A DNA stretch of 64,000 nucleotides from Setaria digitata (Eukaryota; Nematoda; Chromadorea; Rhabditida; Setariidae). The stretch is taken from NCBI GenBank assembly GCA_003640385.1, contig RCAB01000001.1:682001-746000 (forward strand), in the 5' to 3' direction. This document shows, piece after piece, positions 43,073 to 57,044 of the stretch (the first letter of the stretch is position 1; every line of letters begins with the position of its first letter). The translations under genes and the position numbers were made by a program. The notes under the pieces were generated by a model that had not been told where the DNA came from, did no database searches, and was given only the letters and a program-made list of their open reading frames with translations.

Positions 43073-46000
43073 TTAAATTCTAATATCACAGTACTTGATA
43101 GGAGCAGGTGGCCGAGTTGATTCGTTCTCTAAAACATTCAGCGTCCGGGTTTCCACATTGAATGTTATTGCGAATCCTGGTTTTATAGAAGCACGCGTTT
43201 CGCGTTCCAACCTTAGCGTCGCATTATGTGAGCAGCGTGGAGGCTTGAAAGAAAATGTATCTAGCTGTATAAATAGCAGTGTTCTAGTTGGATAGTCTGT
43301 CAGATTGAGAAGACTGTCACAGAAGCAGTCTCTCTGAGTGCAAAGGTAAGCACTTGCGATTCGGCTAGAATTTCTTACTTCGCCTAGTCTCTTACTTCCA
43401 ACACTAGAAGATATCTTATAGAAACTAAAATGCTAACAATCATTGTTTTGCATGCATCTTCGCTTTCCATATCGCATAATGATATTTGACATTGGAAGAC
43501 GACGTTGCCATCTCCAGGGAATTTGAATACACTCATTTCCTTGAAAACATACGCATCGTTCCTCCTCGGCTTCTCGGAAAGCTTACTGTAATCCGGAGTT
43601 TCCAGGAAATACGGGTCTACTTCACATCTGAAAAGAGGAAAATCAAAGTATCTGAACAGCACTACGTTGTGACGAATAACTGAGATGCTTACCCATTAGA
43701 ATCCATTATCTGCATATTCTTCGTTTCTGATTTAACAAAACAATCATGTATTAAATAGTGATAATTTGATGCTGAAATGAATTGAAATTTACTTAGAAAA
43801 CACAGCAATAATACTTCAAATTTAAGGACCTCAAGAAGAATTTAACACAAGCTGGTATTACGAGGACTAAATGATTACTAAGAAACTGAAAAAAAAAAAA
43901 AAGATAGTTCATCTTATAAATTCGCTCCATACCTTCAAGTACGATCCATTCCCCAGAGCAGTCTCTAACCAGATTTGTCCTTTAAAATTGGTAAAATAAA
44001 AGCAGATCTTTTCCGATAATTGCAAGGACTAGTATTACAGTTGTGCAGTGAAGTTATAGCAAAGGTTATTAGTGTTCTCAGTTTCAAAATATGATATAAA
44101 CTTACGACAGTCACATTCCCATCTATGATACAGGGATTCGCCAACTTTAGCATCCAAAGCAACACATTGGTCGGGAGCAAATCGGTGAAGTCGGTATGAG
44201 CAATCAGTATCACTAAGCTTCTTAATTGATGAACGTCCTACCTCTTGTGGAGGTACTGGCTGCTGATGGAAGCAGGATATACTTAAACCCTACAAATCTG
44301 ACTAATCATTGTGGAAAAGAAGAATTCGTAACGTATAGAAGAATAGGTCATGCCAACACTGTATGATTTCCTCGTTACCAGTTAAATTTTATTAAAAAGA
44401 ATCATTTTAAATTACTTGGTCGGCTCTTGTGATGATAACTGGATGGAATTGTAATATTACAGTGATATTAAATACATATCCATCGCGCTGCTACAAATAA
44501 AAAAAGATAATTGATATCTGGTGTGATTGACAATGAATACTTTAGCAGTAAGAACAGAAGAGAAGAGAATACCGTAGTTGGTGTCTTAATGAGACCACAT
44601 GTTCCTTCGGAAAAAGTGATCGAGATTTCTCTGGATGAACCGTCGGTTATCTGCAAAGAACTCAACTTAAACGATGAAATCAATAGCGGCTTAATAGATA
44701 AACAAGTAAGTTCTCGTCTTGAGGTAGTTAAAACAGAACTTGCCCTGACACATTTCGCATCGTCAAAATACTGCTGAGCATACATAAGTCCTGTCATTGG
44801 TCGCTGTGTTCGAACGGTGAAGGTAACAGATCTTTGATCACAAGTTACATCGGTGGCACCGCGGATCCGTGGTTGAGGATCAGGTCCCAGATCTACACCA
44901 ATGCAGCCAAAACCAATATACGGTAGGAATTTGGCTTCGAAATCCTAAAATAAAGGGTTTCACTGAACTGCAGATAGCCCAAGAGCTTGGATTGAGAATG
45001 GTTTAAGCAACTGATCGGAGAGAAGAAAAAATAGCGCAAAGCATTGCTTAAAGTGTGAAATTCAATCAGATTCAGAACAACCGTCAGAGATAACGTAAAT
45101 CATAGGAATTCCGACAAAGACGCCCCTGGAGTGCGGTGCTCGATGAGATGGCGCTAATGCTAGATGCTCATTTGTCCCCTCTAGTCGCGTGGAAAAACCT
45201 TCTCGGTTTGCGACATCCTGAATAGTATTATCTTCTTCATTAGTTACGCATATTACTGTTAATGGAACCTTCAAATTAACAGGTGTAAAAACATGATCGG
45301 TATTCTGCGTGATGCTTAGCAATTCACCCTCATCTGCATAAGGCGCTGGTGTTAATGTTACAGCAAAGATTTCCACACTTTCATTTTTCAGACGCAGCGC
45401 TACATCTTGCGGCGAACGTTGCGAGTGTCCATCCGTCAATATGATAATCATCTTTTTGACTCCTTCACGTGCTCCTGAAGGTACATTGCATACACTTCAC
45501 CTTTCACCTTTCTCAATAACTACTCGTACTTATTTGAAACATGTTAATTTCAAAAAAAAGGAAATGTCGTACCATTTCCATTGTCAGTGTCTGTTAACAG
45601 TTTGTATGCCTGATGTAATGCAATGTGTGTTGAAGTTGTTCCCTTAATTGATTTCAGTGTATTTAAATGTTTGATCACAGCTGTATTATTGCCAATTTGT
45701 GGATCATTGAAGTTGAAATGAATATAAGCTTGGCCAGAGTAAGTAATCAAAGCCAACCTATAAAAATATATTTCAATGTTGCGTGGAATGATGCTACACG
45801 TGCAACCAGCGAAGTTTTAAATTTAGCGTAGATTTGTCTGGGCAAGGAAACAAAAATAATTTTCTGATAATTTGTCAACATTTTAAAAGTATAAGCAAGT
45901 TTGCGACTAGTGTTAATGCTAATTGATTTGGTTACAAGAAGCGCTCGAGACAGGTTGTTTTGTATTTACAGCTGAGATGACACGTCTCTCTCCGTTCAGG

Positions 46001-48556
46001 CAATCGTGTCACATCGAATCACACCAAATATGCCTTGCAACTGTTACACGTTGTCTTGTTGTTTGTAACCAAAAACAACAACCCATCGGGGAAACATCAT
46101 TTTTCAGTTGTTAGCCCTCAAGAATGCTAAATTCTTCGTAGAAATTGAATAATTCCAAAACAAATAACTCATCAGCATTTGTTGAGAGTAATTATAGTGA
46201 AATATTTCTTTATTGAGTGAAGACTACTAAGAAAGGTTGAGAAGGTGACACGACTTGCTAGATCCGGTCGAATAACTTAAAAACTGCAAAGAACTCAATG
46301 AGTTTCTGTGTTTCATGTTGAGAAATGAACCTATATTTAACACAGATTAAAAACAAACAAGGTAATCACCAACTCTCGTAAGGAAGAATTTGGTCTTACT
46401 TAGAAATTACCTGACAGCATCCGGATGAACATTAATATTTTGAACTATTCGCTCAACTGCAAATTTGATTTGTTCGTCAAAAAGATGAGAAACCGATTCA
46501 GAAGAGTCGATGATCAAAATCAAATCGAGAGGCTTATCTGATCCACGGACACAAACTTAAATTCAATTAAGTGAACATGCAACCATTTATTTTTATCAAT
46601 GATGCTCTTTTTTTTCTAGGAAATTTTCTTCAGAGAGTAATATCAATGTTTTGTATTGGGAGTCTTGATACGCTGCTTAAAGGAAGGTTGTTAAAATATC
46701 TAATAGAACTTCGAATTCAATTTTCATAACCTGTACTTATCTTCGAAAATTTGCCTAATCTTCTTATCAAGTTATTTAGAGCTTTCTTATGTACCAACAT
46801 ACCAGGTAATTTTTCACAAACTTCAGTACCCTTCCAACGATCAAACATCGGTTCCAGAGCCTCCAAATTTTGATTTGTAACAATTTTCGCTGGATCCTAA
46901 AAACTGTTAACAAATTTTGAAATAATTCGAATATTTCTTTTTTTTCTTTTCTTTTTTTTTTTTTAAAGCAACATTAGGTAACGAAATTCTTTTTCCATCT
47001 TTTTCATAGCTAACATGACTTTTAATATAATGTATTCGTAATTTTCATTCATCAAATTCTGATTCATCATTTTACTTCCTGATTGATTTTTAAAATAATA
47101 ATTTTTATTTAAAATTGTGTAACAGAAAAAAAAAATTTTTTTAATATTTCCGTCTACGAGTTTTATGAAATTTTGAAGAGCAGTAAAGAAGTATTTGAAA
47201 ACCTGCAAGAAAAGGTAGCACACAAATTAAATAGCCAAAGCCCAAGAAAATAAAATGCTTCATAGTTTCAGGTTGAACTATCATACCTTGGTGATAGCAA
47301 TAAGTTCACTCATAGCAACGTATTCACCAGTGCCATAGGCATAGATATCGATATTGTTAATTTGTTGTCTCAGTAAATCAGCCATTTCTGTGTCTTTAGG
47401 ATAATCATGTGTTCGACCATCCGATAATAAATAGATTATCTTCGGCACATACGAAGATCTCATCCCCTCAAATTTTATGAATTTCACTTTCTTCAGTTTA
47501 TCTTAAAATTATAGCCGATTTTAAACCATACGGAAATTACGGTCAGGTTGTTAATGCAAAATGCATTTTTTACAAAAACGATTTTAATGAACAGACCTTA
47601 GAAGATTAAATTTAAAAATTGCAACGAAAACAAATCGTGCTGGTGAATATACTTAACTGAACCGTCAACTTGTCAGTTCTGTCTAAATCCAATCACTTAT
47701 TTAACTTTTGCTCCGTTATTTTTAGCCTTTTTTATTTTCCAAATTATTTAAATCAATAAACTTGTAGTTTCTAAAAAAACAAATTACATTTTCTTCATTC
47801 AGCATACTAATAGTATATTCAAATGCATCACCCAGTCGTGTTATGCCAGATACATGCCTCAGCACGTCCAAAGCGCCAAGAATATCTTCACGATCCTTGA
47901 ATTTCTTGAAATCAAACTCCAAATGTTGAACACCACTAGAAAACATTTGCCAAAAGTTCCGGTCTTGTCAAATCAATCGAATTTTTTGAGGATTTTGGGA
48001 AACTTTGCTTTTTGCTATTGCTTTTCAAAAAAGCAATAGATGCGATAAATCAGAGCTAAAATGGCTGAACGAGATTACACCATTAAATTTAAAATTCTGG
48101 TAAATTATTGAATACCTGAAATGCAAACATTTAAAGTAGCAGAAAAACCTGAATTGTATCAACATAACCCGTGTAGCGGATTCTCCAATGGTGACATGAT
48201 TAACGATCCGGCGAATGATGTCAATTTCATCTTGAAATTTGTTTTTTAATGAACCCGAACTGTCCAACATAAATATCAAATCAAGCGGTTCTGCTTTGAC
48301 AATGCACCGAGCTACAAGAGCTAATTCAATAAGTCAGAACTAAAAGTTAATTTAAGTAGTAAAAAAAGAAATGGAAAGTTAAACTTTCTCTTTTGACAGA
48401 AAAATTTAGGATTAGTATTTACTCGGAAGGTATGTTTTTTTGGTCGGGACTAATTCATTTATTCTTAATTTCTTCTGATAAGAGACAGATTCCCTCACAC
48501 ATTCGTTACCCTCCCGCGAATTCCCAGTAGATAGATTGACTGGTAAAGTGAGCATG
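43073..48556 (-). CDS. cut-6: Cuticlin-6-like protein: two vWA domains followed by a ZP domain
   Basis: An extracellular cuticle protein; the ZP domain polymerises and vWA domains bind ligands through a metal site. Minus-strand exons include 48149-48311 (first vWA, MIDAS start IFMLDSSGS), 47788-47935 (SGVQHLEFDF; ITRLGDAFEY), 47287-47501 (IIYLLSDGRTHD), 46803-46896, about 46412-46556 (second vWA, LILIIDSSES), about 45575-45758 (LALITYSGQAYIHFNF), about 45280-45475 (KMIIILTDGHSQRSPQD), about 44550-44945 (ZP start VTCDQRSVTFTVRTQRP; SREISITFSEGTCGLI), 44400-44492 (FNITVILQFHPVIITRADQ), 44111-44290, about 43930-43985, 43693-43726 (34 nt), 43438-43627 (GCEVDPYFLETPDYSKL; NVVFQCQISLCD) and 43073-43243 (PPRCSHNAT). 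Conserved ZP cysteines are visible. The first exon (about 48430-48556, MLTLPVNLSTGNSREG) lacks a clear signal peptide, and no transmembrane tail was found, so both ends are uncertain. Two vWA copies differ from the single one I recall in C. elegans CUT-6. Confidence 0.85.
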
Positions 48557-51500
48557 CATCAGCTGTGAAATCCACTTCTTGGTTGCTAATTCATCCTTTT
48601 CAAGCTAAACATTTAAGCAGTCGTCGTTAGCTTTGAAATTTATTTTCCAATACTTTTTTTAGTTCATTGACTTATTTCTGTTGAAACAACGCCAGTATCG
48701 GTGAATGTCGAATCATTTCATTCACTATTTAATTATATGAAAAACTAGTTCCACATCTATGTCTTTTATGATAGCGCATTTCACGCAGTTTGCAAATTCA
48801 AGTGCCGGTGGCTGTTTTCCTAAAATCTTCAAAAAGTGCCGCTCTCTTACGCTCGCAAATAGCAATCATTGTAATTTAGATCAGCAATATAAGCCATATT
48901 TTAAAAGCGTATAGCTAAATCCTTTTCACTGATTTATACAGAGGTCAGAAGAGCAGAACTGTAATATCAAAATGAAAGAAATTTTGAAGCTAATTTATTT
49001 AAAAATTCATCGGAATTATGTTTAATTGTGGTGTAAATTAGGTATAAATAATTTTTTAATTGTTATTACTCATATACAGAAATAGTCCAATAAGAACATT
49101 CTCAGACCGACAGTTGAAAGCTATTTTTATGTCCATTAAAAAGTGAAAAACAAACGTTTAGTTGTTATGGGTGAATGGACTATTTCGGGTGGTGCTAGGC
49201 CATTGTTGATCACTTTGATTGCGGCAATTATCACTATGAACTGATAAGATAGCAATGTTATCAGCACTTTACTCATCCTCCTTCTGCTATAAAACCCATT
49301 CATTTGGATGACCAATCAGCGACTCATGCAAACTGCGCAGCATTTTGTTAAAATCATAGAGATGAGATAAATCCACAAATGGTTATCAATTAATGCTAAA
49401 AATGGTCGCGCAACGACGTGAAAAGAAATGTGAGAAAGAGCTGACTGCGTCATTTAGTAATTGCTTTATTTAATTTTTAATTAACCGAATTTATTCTTGT
49501 CTGCGGAAGACTACGGACGTCTTTTTTGGCTCTAATCAGTTGTAGATATGTTTTACTCTTCATCCTACTGAATGCGATTTAAATTTGATTGATCGATGTG
49601 AAGAGAGGGTGGTCATTGATCTACGTGAACAGGTAACCGGTATTTTGACGCATGAAACTAAACAGGCAGAAGCTACAGAATCACTCTTGTTGACATCAGA
49701 AAACGAAATCTCTTGTTTTCTTCTTTACCAAGCATTTCACGGGGTGGTATACCAAATACATGTAAGTCGATCAAACCATTTAATCATAACTTCATAATGT
49801 GAACTTCTACAGGTAGCCAGAAAACAGGAGAAAGTAAATGGCCAAGTTTTAAAGTCCAAAGCAATGCAACGGATTGCAGTTCCTGCTTACTGAAAGATTC
49901 TTTTTACTTCCTTTGTGTGACGGTGTTTTTTGATCAGAAAAATTAGTGATAATGGGAGATTATTCGTTAGATCATTTTTTTTGTTCTTCACAATTTAATT
50001 GCGCTTGTGTTTTCTAGAGTTAGCCCTGGTTATCAGAAGATCAGCTGTATTGGAAAGAAGATAATTTTACAAAATGCTTGTTTTTTTTTATACGGAAAGT
50101 TAGGTTCTTTAACGGCTCTTTAGGCTAACATCTTGGAAATTTGCTCTAATTTCAGCCAAGATTTTCTTTTTCTAATAGCCAAAAGCCTTTAATCACATCT
50201 CGTTCAAATCAAGTGTAAAATTCTCTACAACTAATGACGAGAAACTCAGAATCTTCTGTGTCATAGCCTAAAGCGTTATGGTTGCAAACTGAATGAACAG
50301 AAAGCTAGAAATGATGCCAACACTGAAGGCGATTGACAAAACTGAAAGTGAAAAAGACTGGCTCACATCTAGCACTGCGAAAGAGTTCTGTTAACCTTTG
50401 CCCTCCAGTAATAGGATATATTGAAGATTTTAGTAACAACACAGAAATAAAATAACCGGAGAGAAATTTATGAAAAGTTGGTAGAATCCACGTTCTAGTC
50501 ATCAATTATCTGTGAAGAAAAGGTAGCATTTTCAAATTTATGCAATTTCATCAAGAGTAGTTGACGGCATTTCAATACTCCCTTTAAATTTAAGTAACTT
50601 TAATTTTTTTTTTAAATTTAGTATATAGGCAGAAAATCTTGTAGTATAAAAATTTCAGTTTCATATTGAAATGAGTAGTGCTGAATCTCTAAACTGAAAT
50701 AGATTCTGTTTTCCGATACATCATCAATTCAGAAATCTGTTTTGTTTTGCGGAAACGTTGCAAGTGAAAAATTGAAAGATTAGAAGATATTGTGCAAGCA
50801 TGGTCGAAATCATAAAAGAAAATATTTCAGTGAAAAAGATTCCAAATAAGCAAAAACTTTAATTTTACTGTAGTTAACTTAAAAAAAGTTAAATAATAAA
50901 AACTACATCGGTTCAAAAAATGTCCTGAAACAGAGTTTGTAAGTGAGATTTATTACTACTTAAACGGATGACGAAAAAACTGTCAACATCGTAATGATTT
51001 CTTACCGTAGCAACTGATTAAAAAAGTGTTTACTGAAAAGATGATTCGTTGTCTTTTTGAATTAATTTGGACTACCTCCTGTTTTGTGCTTTTTTAATTT
51101 CATTAAGTGGTTTTACTCGCACTTACAATATTTAAAGCTTCAATTGGAATCTCACTCTTTAGAAAATCATTGAACCGGTTCTGTTTACTAAGGAGTAATT
51201 TCGCGAAGAAAAAAAAATTTACCAACAGCATTTCTAAAACACAAATAAAATAACAGATGTGTGTAAAGACTTTTAAAAATCTGATTGGAAGAAAACGTAA
51301 TTTCTAAAATATGCTGACTTGAAAGGACAGATGGTACGTTATGTGGAAGTTGTGAATTGAATTTAATTGCATTTTTCTTAGAAATACAAAGCGAAAATGA
51401 ACACTGTAATACAAAAACTCCTTCTAAAACAAAAGAATCTGAAAAAAAAACTTTTCTTCTGTTCATATTAATTATTGAAAAAGAATTCACGTCTTCGATC

Positions 51501-54195
51501 TACTCCAAATTGATAAATTGAATTGATAAAAAATATAATATGGAGAAATAAAAAATAAACAACCATATTGCAGTTACAGGTGAAACTTCTCAAGCCTTAT
51601 TTTCTAAATCTAGCACATGATCATCTGTCAGATATAGTTTATTGTTGCCTTAGAATCCTACTTTTTCTGCCCATAGACTAGAATTAAGGAATAGTTAGGT
51701 AACTTCCCAAAGGGACTAACAAGCAAGACCTGAGGTCACTCTTTTTCAAATCATTGAAAATTTCTTGATACAGTGGAAATTCACAAAGTGGAAAATGATG
51801 CTTTTCAAGAAGCGAATTAGTAATTAATGAAAGGGAGTGGAGAAGCTGCATATGTGTTTAGAGAATTGTTTGTTGCATGAGGCAGAAAAAGAAGTATAAA
51901 TTTCCTCTTATATATTTGTTTATCATGCTTCTCAATTTTTCTCGTCCTGTCCCGTCCCGTCTCGGTGTGTCGTTATCAGTGAATCCCGCCCCGCTCCCGC
52001 GAATCTCCACCCGCTTCAACAGAAATGTTCCGAAAATAAGTTCTCGGGTGGAAAGACCTCTCCACATGCTCTGTGTTATCAATGCTCTCCTTACTTTACA
52101 CCTTGTTGTTTTTGAACAAGATTACTTCCTGGTAGAATCCGAAAATTTGCAAAGACAACGCATCAGAAGTCACAGCCAGTAGGAAGGGAAGAAGTGAATT
52201 CACTTCTGGTTGTAGTAACTATTCAGGAAAGTTGACCCTTTTTAATTACTCCTTTAATAGTTACATACTGTCACTGACCATATCACATACTTTTCTCTTG
52301 GCATGGAAATCTCAATCAATCTCATTTCAGTGATTTTGGGAGTAATTATCGATTACACTGATAACAATATCATTAGAAAGAAAATTTTTTAAGTATTATC
52401 AGCATGTCTTTTTTCTGAACGATACAATGTTATGATGAATGTTCTTGTTCTGTTAGAATATTGAGCATAAGTTTGTATATTTCAGACGTGGGATACAAGG
52501 GTCAACAACAGCTCTGTTACATACCGTTCAAATAGTCGATGACGATAATTTGACTGGATCCATTGCACGGTATCGACCATGTTGAATGCTTAAAAAAAAC
52601 AAGTCTCTCCTGCTATCTGGTTAGCATTCACAATGAATATTCCATCTGTATCTTCAATCCTTTACTCCAAAGATGACAATCAAGCCTAAATTTGCAAAAT
52701 TTCTAAACAATTAAAAAAAACTACCATGAAAAAAAGAATATGAAGAAGAATAATAAAAATTCAAAACCTACGCTGAATTCAAGCTGGAAATGTTCAAAAC
52801 CTTTGCATGCAACTTTGCTTTAATTTACTTCATTTACCTTCCAAGTCTCACATGAATGCAAAGCTTCTTCAAATAACACCACAGAAATGGAAACAGTAAA
52901 ATGAAAAGATGTTGAATGATCCTTCCCTTTCTCTCATTTATTTCTTAATTATCCATTGAGATCTATATATTTAAGATAAACATTGCTTCCTCACATCCAG
53001 TTCTACAACCTTATATCCATGACAATACGGTAGATGTATTCGACGTAACCCACAGAACCTGAATGTATGTCACCGTCTCAATTTGAGAAAAAAACCGGTA
53101 TGATACACAAAAAACCACAGATTTCAACAATTACTTGAATTAGAATTAGATTTGTTCAGTCCCCTTATTTCACTGCAATTGAACTTAACACCAATAAAAG
53201 TATTTATTTACGGAAAGAGTATGATTCGTGAAAGTTAATGAAATGAGAAGTGAATTGTTTTTAAGTTTTGAATCGAGAGGGCCACAATGTGCAGTGGTCA
53301 GTCTTAAAGATTTGCAACTTCCTCAATCAGATTTTTGAGACGAAGATCCCAGGAGCTGAAATCAACGCTTAAAATCAAATATGGATAGCAAAATCTTTTC
53401 TAGTGATAGAAGCCCTGCATAAGCCATTGATTTAATTGGATTGGAAAAATATTCGTAATGTGGAAAATTCAGTCAATTACTGAAAAAATTTTTTCGATAG
53501 TGTTGAGAGGTCTGAATTAAAGTGATATATTTCAAAACACAGTAATTTCATCAATCCCAACTTATAACAGTAAGCCAGTGTCCTTTTTATAATTCATAAA
53601 TTATGAATCTTCTTCGAATAATTTTAAATGATCTTTTAAAGTGTACAGAGATTAATCATCTTTTACTATGGAAATGAAAATTTAGAAAAACCTTTTTGAT
53701 CATAGCTGTCTTTCCTTTTTGTCATCTTTTTCCTTCCAGACATTTTTAAAAGTATAAAAGTCCAGCTCTTATGCAATAGTTGCATTGTTTGTTAATTATT
53801 TCGGTATGTGCTATCAATTTTTCGATACGCGTTAACAATTTCGCAGTGCTTATTCTTATGCCTGTTGTCGTACTTCTGATCAATTACGTCAGTTAATAGG
53901 ATATACGCCCAAGCGTTGACAAAGTTTTTGGAAACAGTAGTTTTCTGTTAGATGCTTTCCCCTTATACTGTCTTTCCTAAGTCAATTAATTGCGCTGTCA
54001 GTGATCTTTATCTTCAAAAACGGAAAAAGATTTCGTGAAAGACTTTCTCCGAAAACTTTCGCATAAAATCATTGCTAAGAACACAGGCCTAGTAATGCTG
54101 TTACAGTAAGTACAAATAGTTTGATTCTAGTTTCGCTTCTCTTTCTTCAAATCGGATCTTTCCTTTCTACGAAATGACTCGCGATTGTATTGCAG
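48557..54195. other. 5.6 kb interval between divergent cuticlin and type II PI4K genes
   Basis: Divergent upstream regions. A plus-strand open frame around 49556-49797 (containing LIDRCEERVVIDLREQ with a GAACAG|GTAACC donor-like site after it) could be an early exon of the kinase gene or of something else. The segment 51.9-52.1 kb has a locally GC-richer CCCGTCCCGTCTCGG patch. Further small exons of the kinase gene may lie around 54000-54110. Nothing else can be supported. Confidence 0.45.
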
Positions 54196-57044
54196 AAAAG
54201 GGTTCCGGAAAGTTGATTCTCATCCAGAAATGGTAGTAACAACTGAAGATTACAGCGAGCAACTGTGTACAATACCAATAAATATTTATCCAAATGTAAA
54301 ACAAGAACAGAAGAATACAACTGATCAGTCTGACTTCTCATACACTGGTGTTACATCCAGATCCGAGGAAAACTACACAATAGTAAGTATTTTTTTAATT
54401 GATTAATATCATAAAATAATTAAATATTACAGCCAGAAATTTTAAGTTTTTGTGTTGCAAAGATTTTACTTGTAGTACATATGAATTTTAATTCCTTCAA
54501 TTAATCCAAAGTTATTTTATTGCGGATCCAAAAACCTGATGTAGGTCCGATTTTGTTAAGCCGGAAAAAGAGGCTAAACGATTTTTGAATGATAATGCTC
54601 AGGAAAGTTCGCAATCCATCTCACTACCATCGACAATAACTCATCCTGATCCTGGATGGCAACATAGAGTCTGTGCTTATGTGGCATCATCTCAGCAAGA
54701 AATATTGAATGATGATGACTTTAACCAAAATTTAAAACGTGCGCTGGAAGCAATTAAAGCTGGTATACAACCAGTACGAATTCCTGCTGGAAGTTCCGGT
54801 AATATCTTAAGTCGATAAATTCATATCTTCTTATAGCACGCCAATTTCTCCTTCACCAAATAAACCTCACAGTGAACCGGACAAACGCCTGTACCAGAAA
54901 TTCTTACTAGGCATTATTATTTCATATCTGGTGAAGTTATCAGCTTCGTGAGTGTTGCTTTTATATGCCAAAGGACTCGATAACCAATCCCGAACAGGCT
55001 GAAAAGTTTCGAGGTTTCAGGGTCATACTTCGTACGTGATATGAATTACCAGAACATCGCAGTATTCAAACCAAAAGATGAAGAACCATTCGCTCCACAA
55101 AATCCCAAATGGCCGAAATATTTTCAACGCATGCTTTGTTTCTGCTGCTTCGGAAGAGCTTGCCTTATACCCAATAACGGTTACATATCGGAAACTGCTG
55201 CTTCTCTTGTAGATGAAAAATTGCAAGTAATTTTTAGTCTTTTCACCTTTCAAACAATCCTATGATTTCCAGAAGCCTTTTCAGATTACATGAAATTGCT
55301 TGTTCCTCTTTGCTAAACTTCATCCCCAAAGCCGAAAGGATTGCAGAATCTTCATGAAAGTGTTGTTGGTCGTGCATCACAACTTCCTGTAGCCCGACTA
55401 ACAGCCTCATTGTTAACGTGATGTGTTGCAGCTGCACATAGTACCGAAAACACGGATTGTGAAACTTGCATCACCAGCCTTTTACTACAAGGGTAGGTGG
55501 AGGAAAGATAAAGAGCTAAAGGGAAAGGATGGCAGCTATCAGGTAGCACGGAAAGCTTACAATTTAATGCTTCTTCCGTTAATGGAATGAATCCGAAGAA
55601 TCGTCGGAAGCAAGTCGTAGTGTTCTTTGTCTGTTTTACCTGTTCTGAATTCATTCAGGAGAGGGCTACATTTAATGGTTTAAAGTATTTGAGTATCGTT
55701 TGAGCTCTTCTTGAACGGCTACGTAAGTGCCTCTGCAATCGTACCGCAGTGGAGCAAGGGAGGTGAAATATGTCCTCTGACAGCGATAGAAGTTGAACGC
55801 TTCAAGTATTTGTTCCAGAAGTTGTGTGTCCTTGATTACGTTATTCGCAACACTGATCGCCACATGGAGAATTGGCTCATTAAGCAAGTCTAATTACTCT
55901 ACTGAGCTCTATCTGCTAGGTTATATCTGCTTCAAGAAACATTCATAACTGCATAAAAAAAAAGATCACTCTGATGCCGCTAATTTCTAACATGCCGAAA
56001 CTCTCTTTCTATCTCTGTCCCCTAAGCTCAATTAAAAATTTTTGCTATTTTTATCATACAACGGAAATATCGTTCCTTAAATAATGTAAAGTAATTGTTC
56101 GTACAGGTATGAACCAGGCAAAATACTAGAACTTGCAGCTATTGATAATGGCTTAGCATTTCCAGTGAAACATCCCGAGACATCTAGTCGTTTACGACAG
56201 TTTCCATTTGCTTGGGCTCAGTTATCTTGGGCAAATCATGTTAGAGTTTTCTTCGGAATATTCATTTAGCCGGTTTATGTACAAGAGGGATGAAAGTGGC
56301 TAGACTTTGAAGCGAATGAACTACATATTTATCCATCTGAAGAAGGAGATAGTGTAGTGTCTTAAAATATCACTCTACTGATAACTCACTTGCAGCCATG
56401 GAACGAGGAATTAAGGACATGTCTGCTACAACTATTAACACCACGATTCGTGCAAAGTCTGTGCGACGACATTGCAACTTTGTTCAAGTATGACCGTGAC
56501 GTGAATCGATTCCTGAAATACAGCCAGTTGCGCGTGCTCAGAGGCCAGGTTTCATGCTTTGTTCTGTCTCATCTTTCAATTTAATCAACTATCCTTTGGT
56601 AGACACTCCTTCTCCCATCAGTCTGAGCCGATTTTCCAAGCTTGCGATCAATCCAGGCGAAAGTATAATTGCTAGTATTATTATCTGGAAAGTCTGATCA
56701 ATAAAAAAGTCTCGTGAACACAGAACTTTCATTCAGTCACCTAAAGTGTTTTCATCATATTTTATACGAATCAGTCGAGTCTTATCACAGTTTCAAAATC
56801 ATCGCCATGCATAAATTTCTTCAGCCATAGTCTTACTTTCTGCTTGAACTAAAAAAAGAAACTAATATTAACTTAGATTTGGAACTTGCGACTAGCTCTG
56901 ATTATGAAGGAGCCTCCAGCAGAAATGGTGAAACGACCGTTAGTTCTTGTTTCGCGACGTTATCGTCGTCACCCACCTAATGATGATTGGAATCGAGCAT
57001 TCAGAGTGAAGCCAGCTGATTTTGGAAATCGAGCATGTTGCTAA
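54196..57044 (+). CDS. PI4K2: Phosphatidylinositol 4-kinase type II (5' end uncertain)
   Basis: Makes PI4P on Golgi and endosome membranes. Exons: 54196-54382 (hydrophilic N-terminal region), about 54546-54798 ([33 protein letters not shown]), 55021-55227 (glycine loop completed [19 protein letters not shown] lysine; [28 protein letters not shown]), 55433-55491 ([19 protein letters not shown]), about 55700-55890 ([27 protein letters not shown] catalytic region), 56107-56250 ([19 protein letters not shown] metal-binding [17 protein letters not shown]), 56396-56548 (LRVLRGQ) and 56873-57044 ([20 protein letters not shown]). The segment between FYYKG and FELFL is not cleanly resolved. The usual CCPCC palmitoylation motif is only partly present (LCFCCFG). 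The protein ends in ...NRACC. Confidence 0.9.

Noticed and set aside
43486..43683. Plus-strand ORF of 65 codons
   Set aside because: Antisense to a cuticlin ZP exon carrying the conserved GCEVDPYF block.
44560..44750. Plus-strand ORF 44511-44777
   Set aside because: Antisense to the ZP-domain exon of the cuticlin gene, which has the supporting cysteines and homology.
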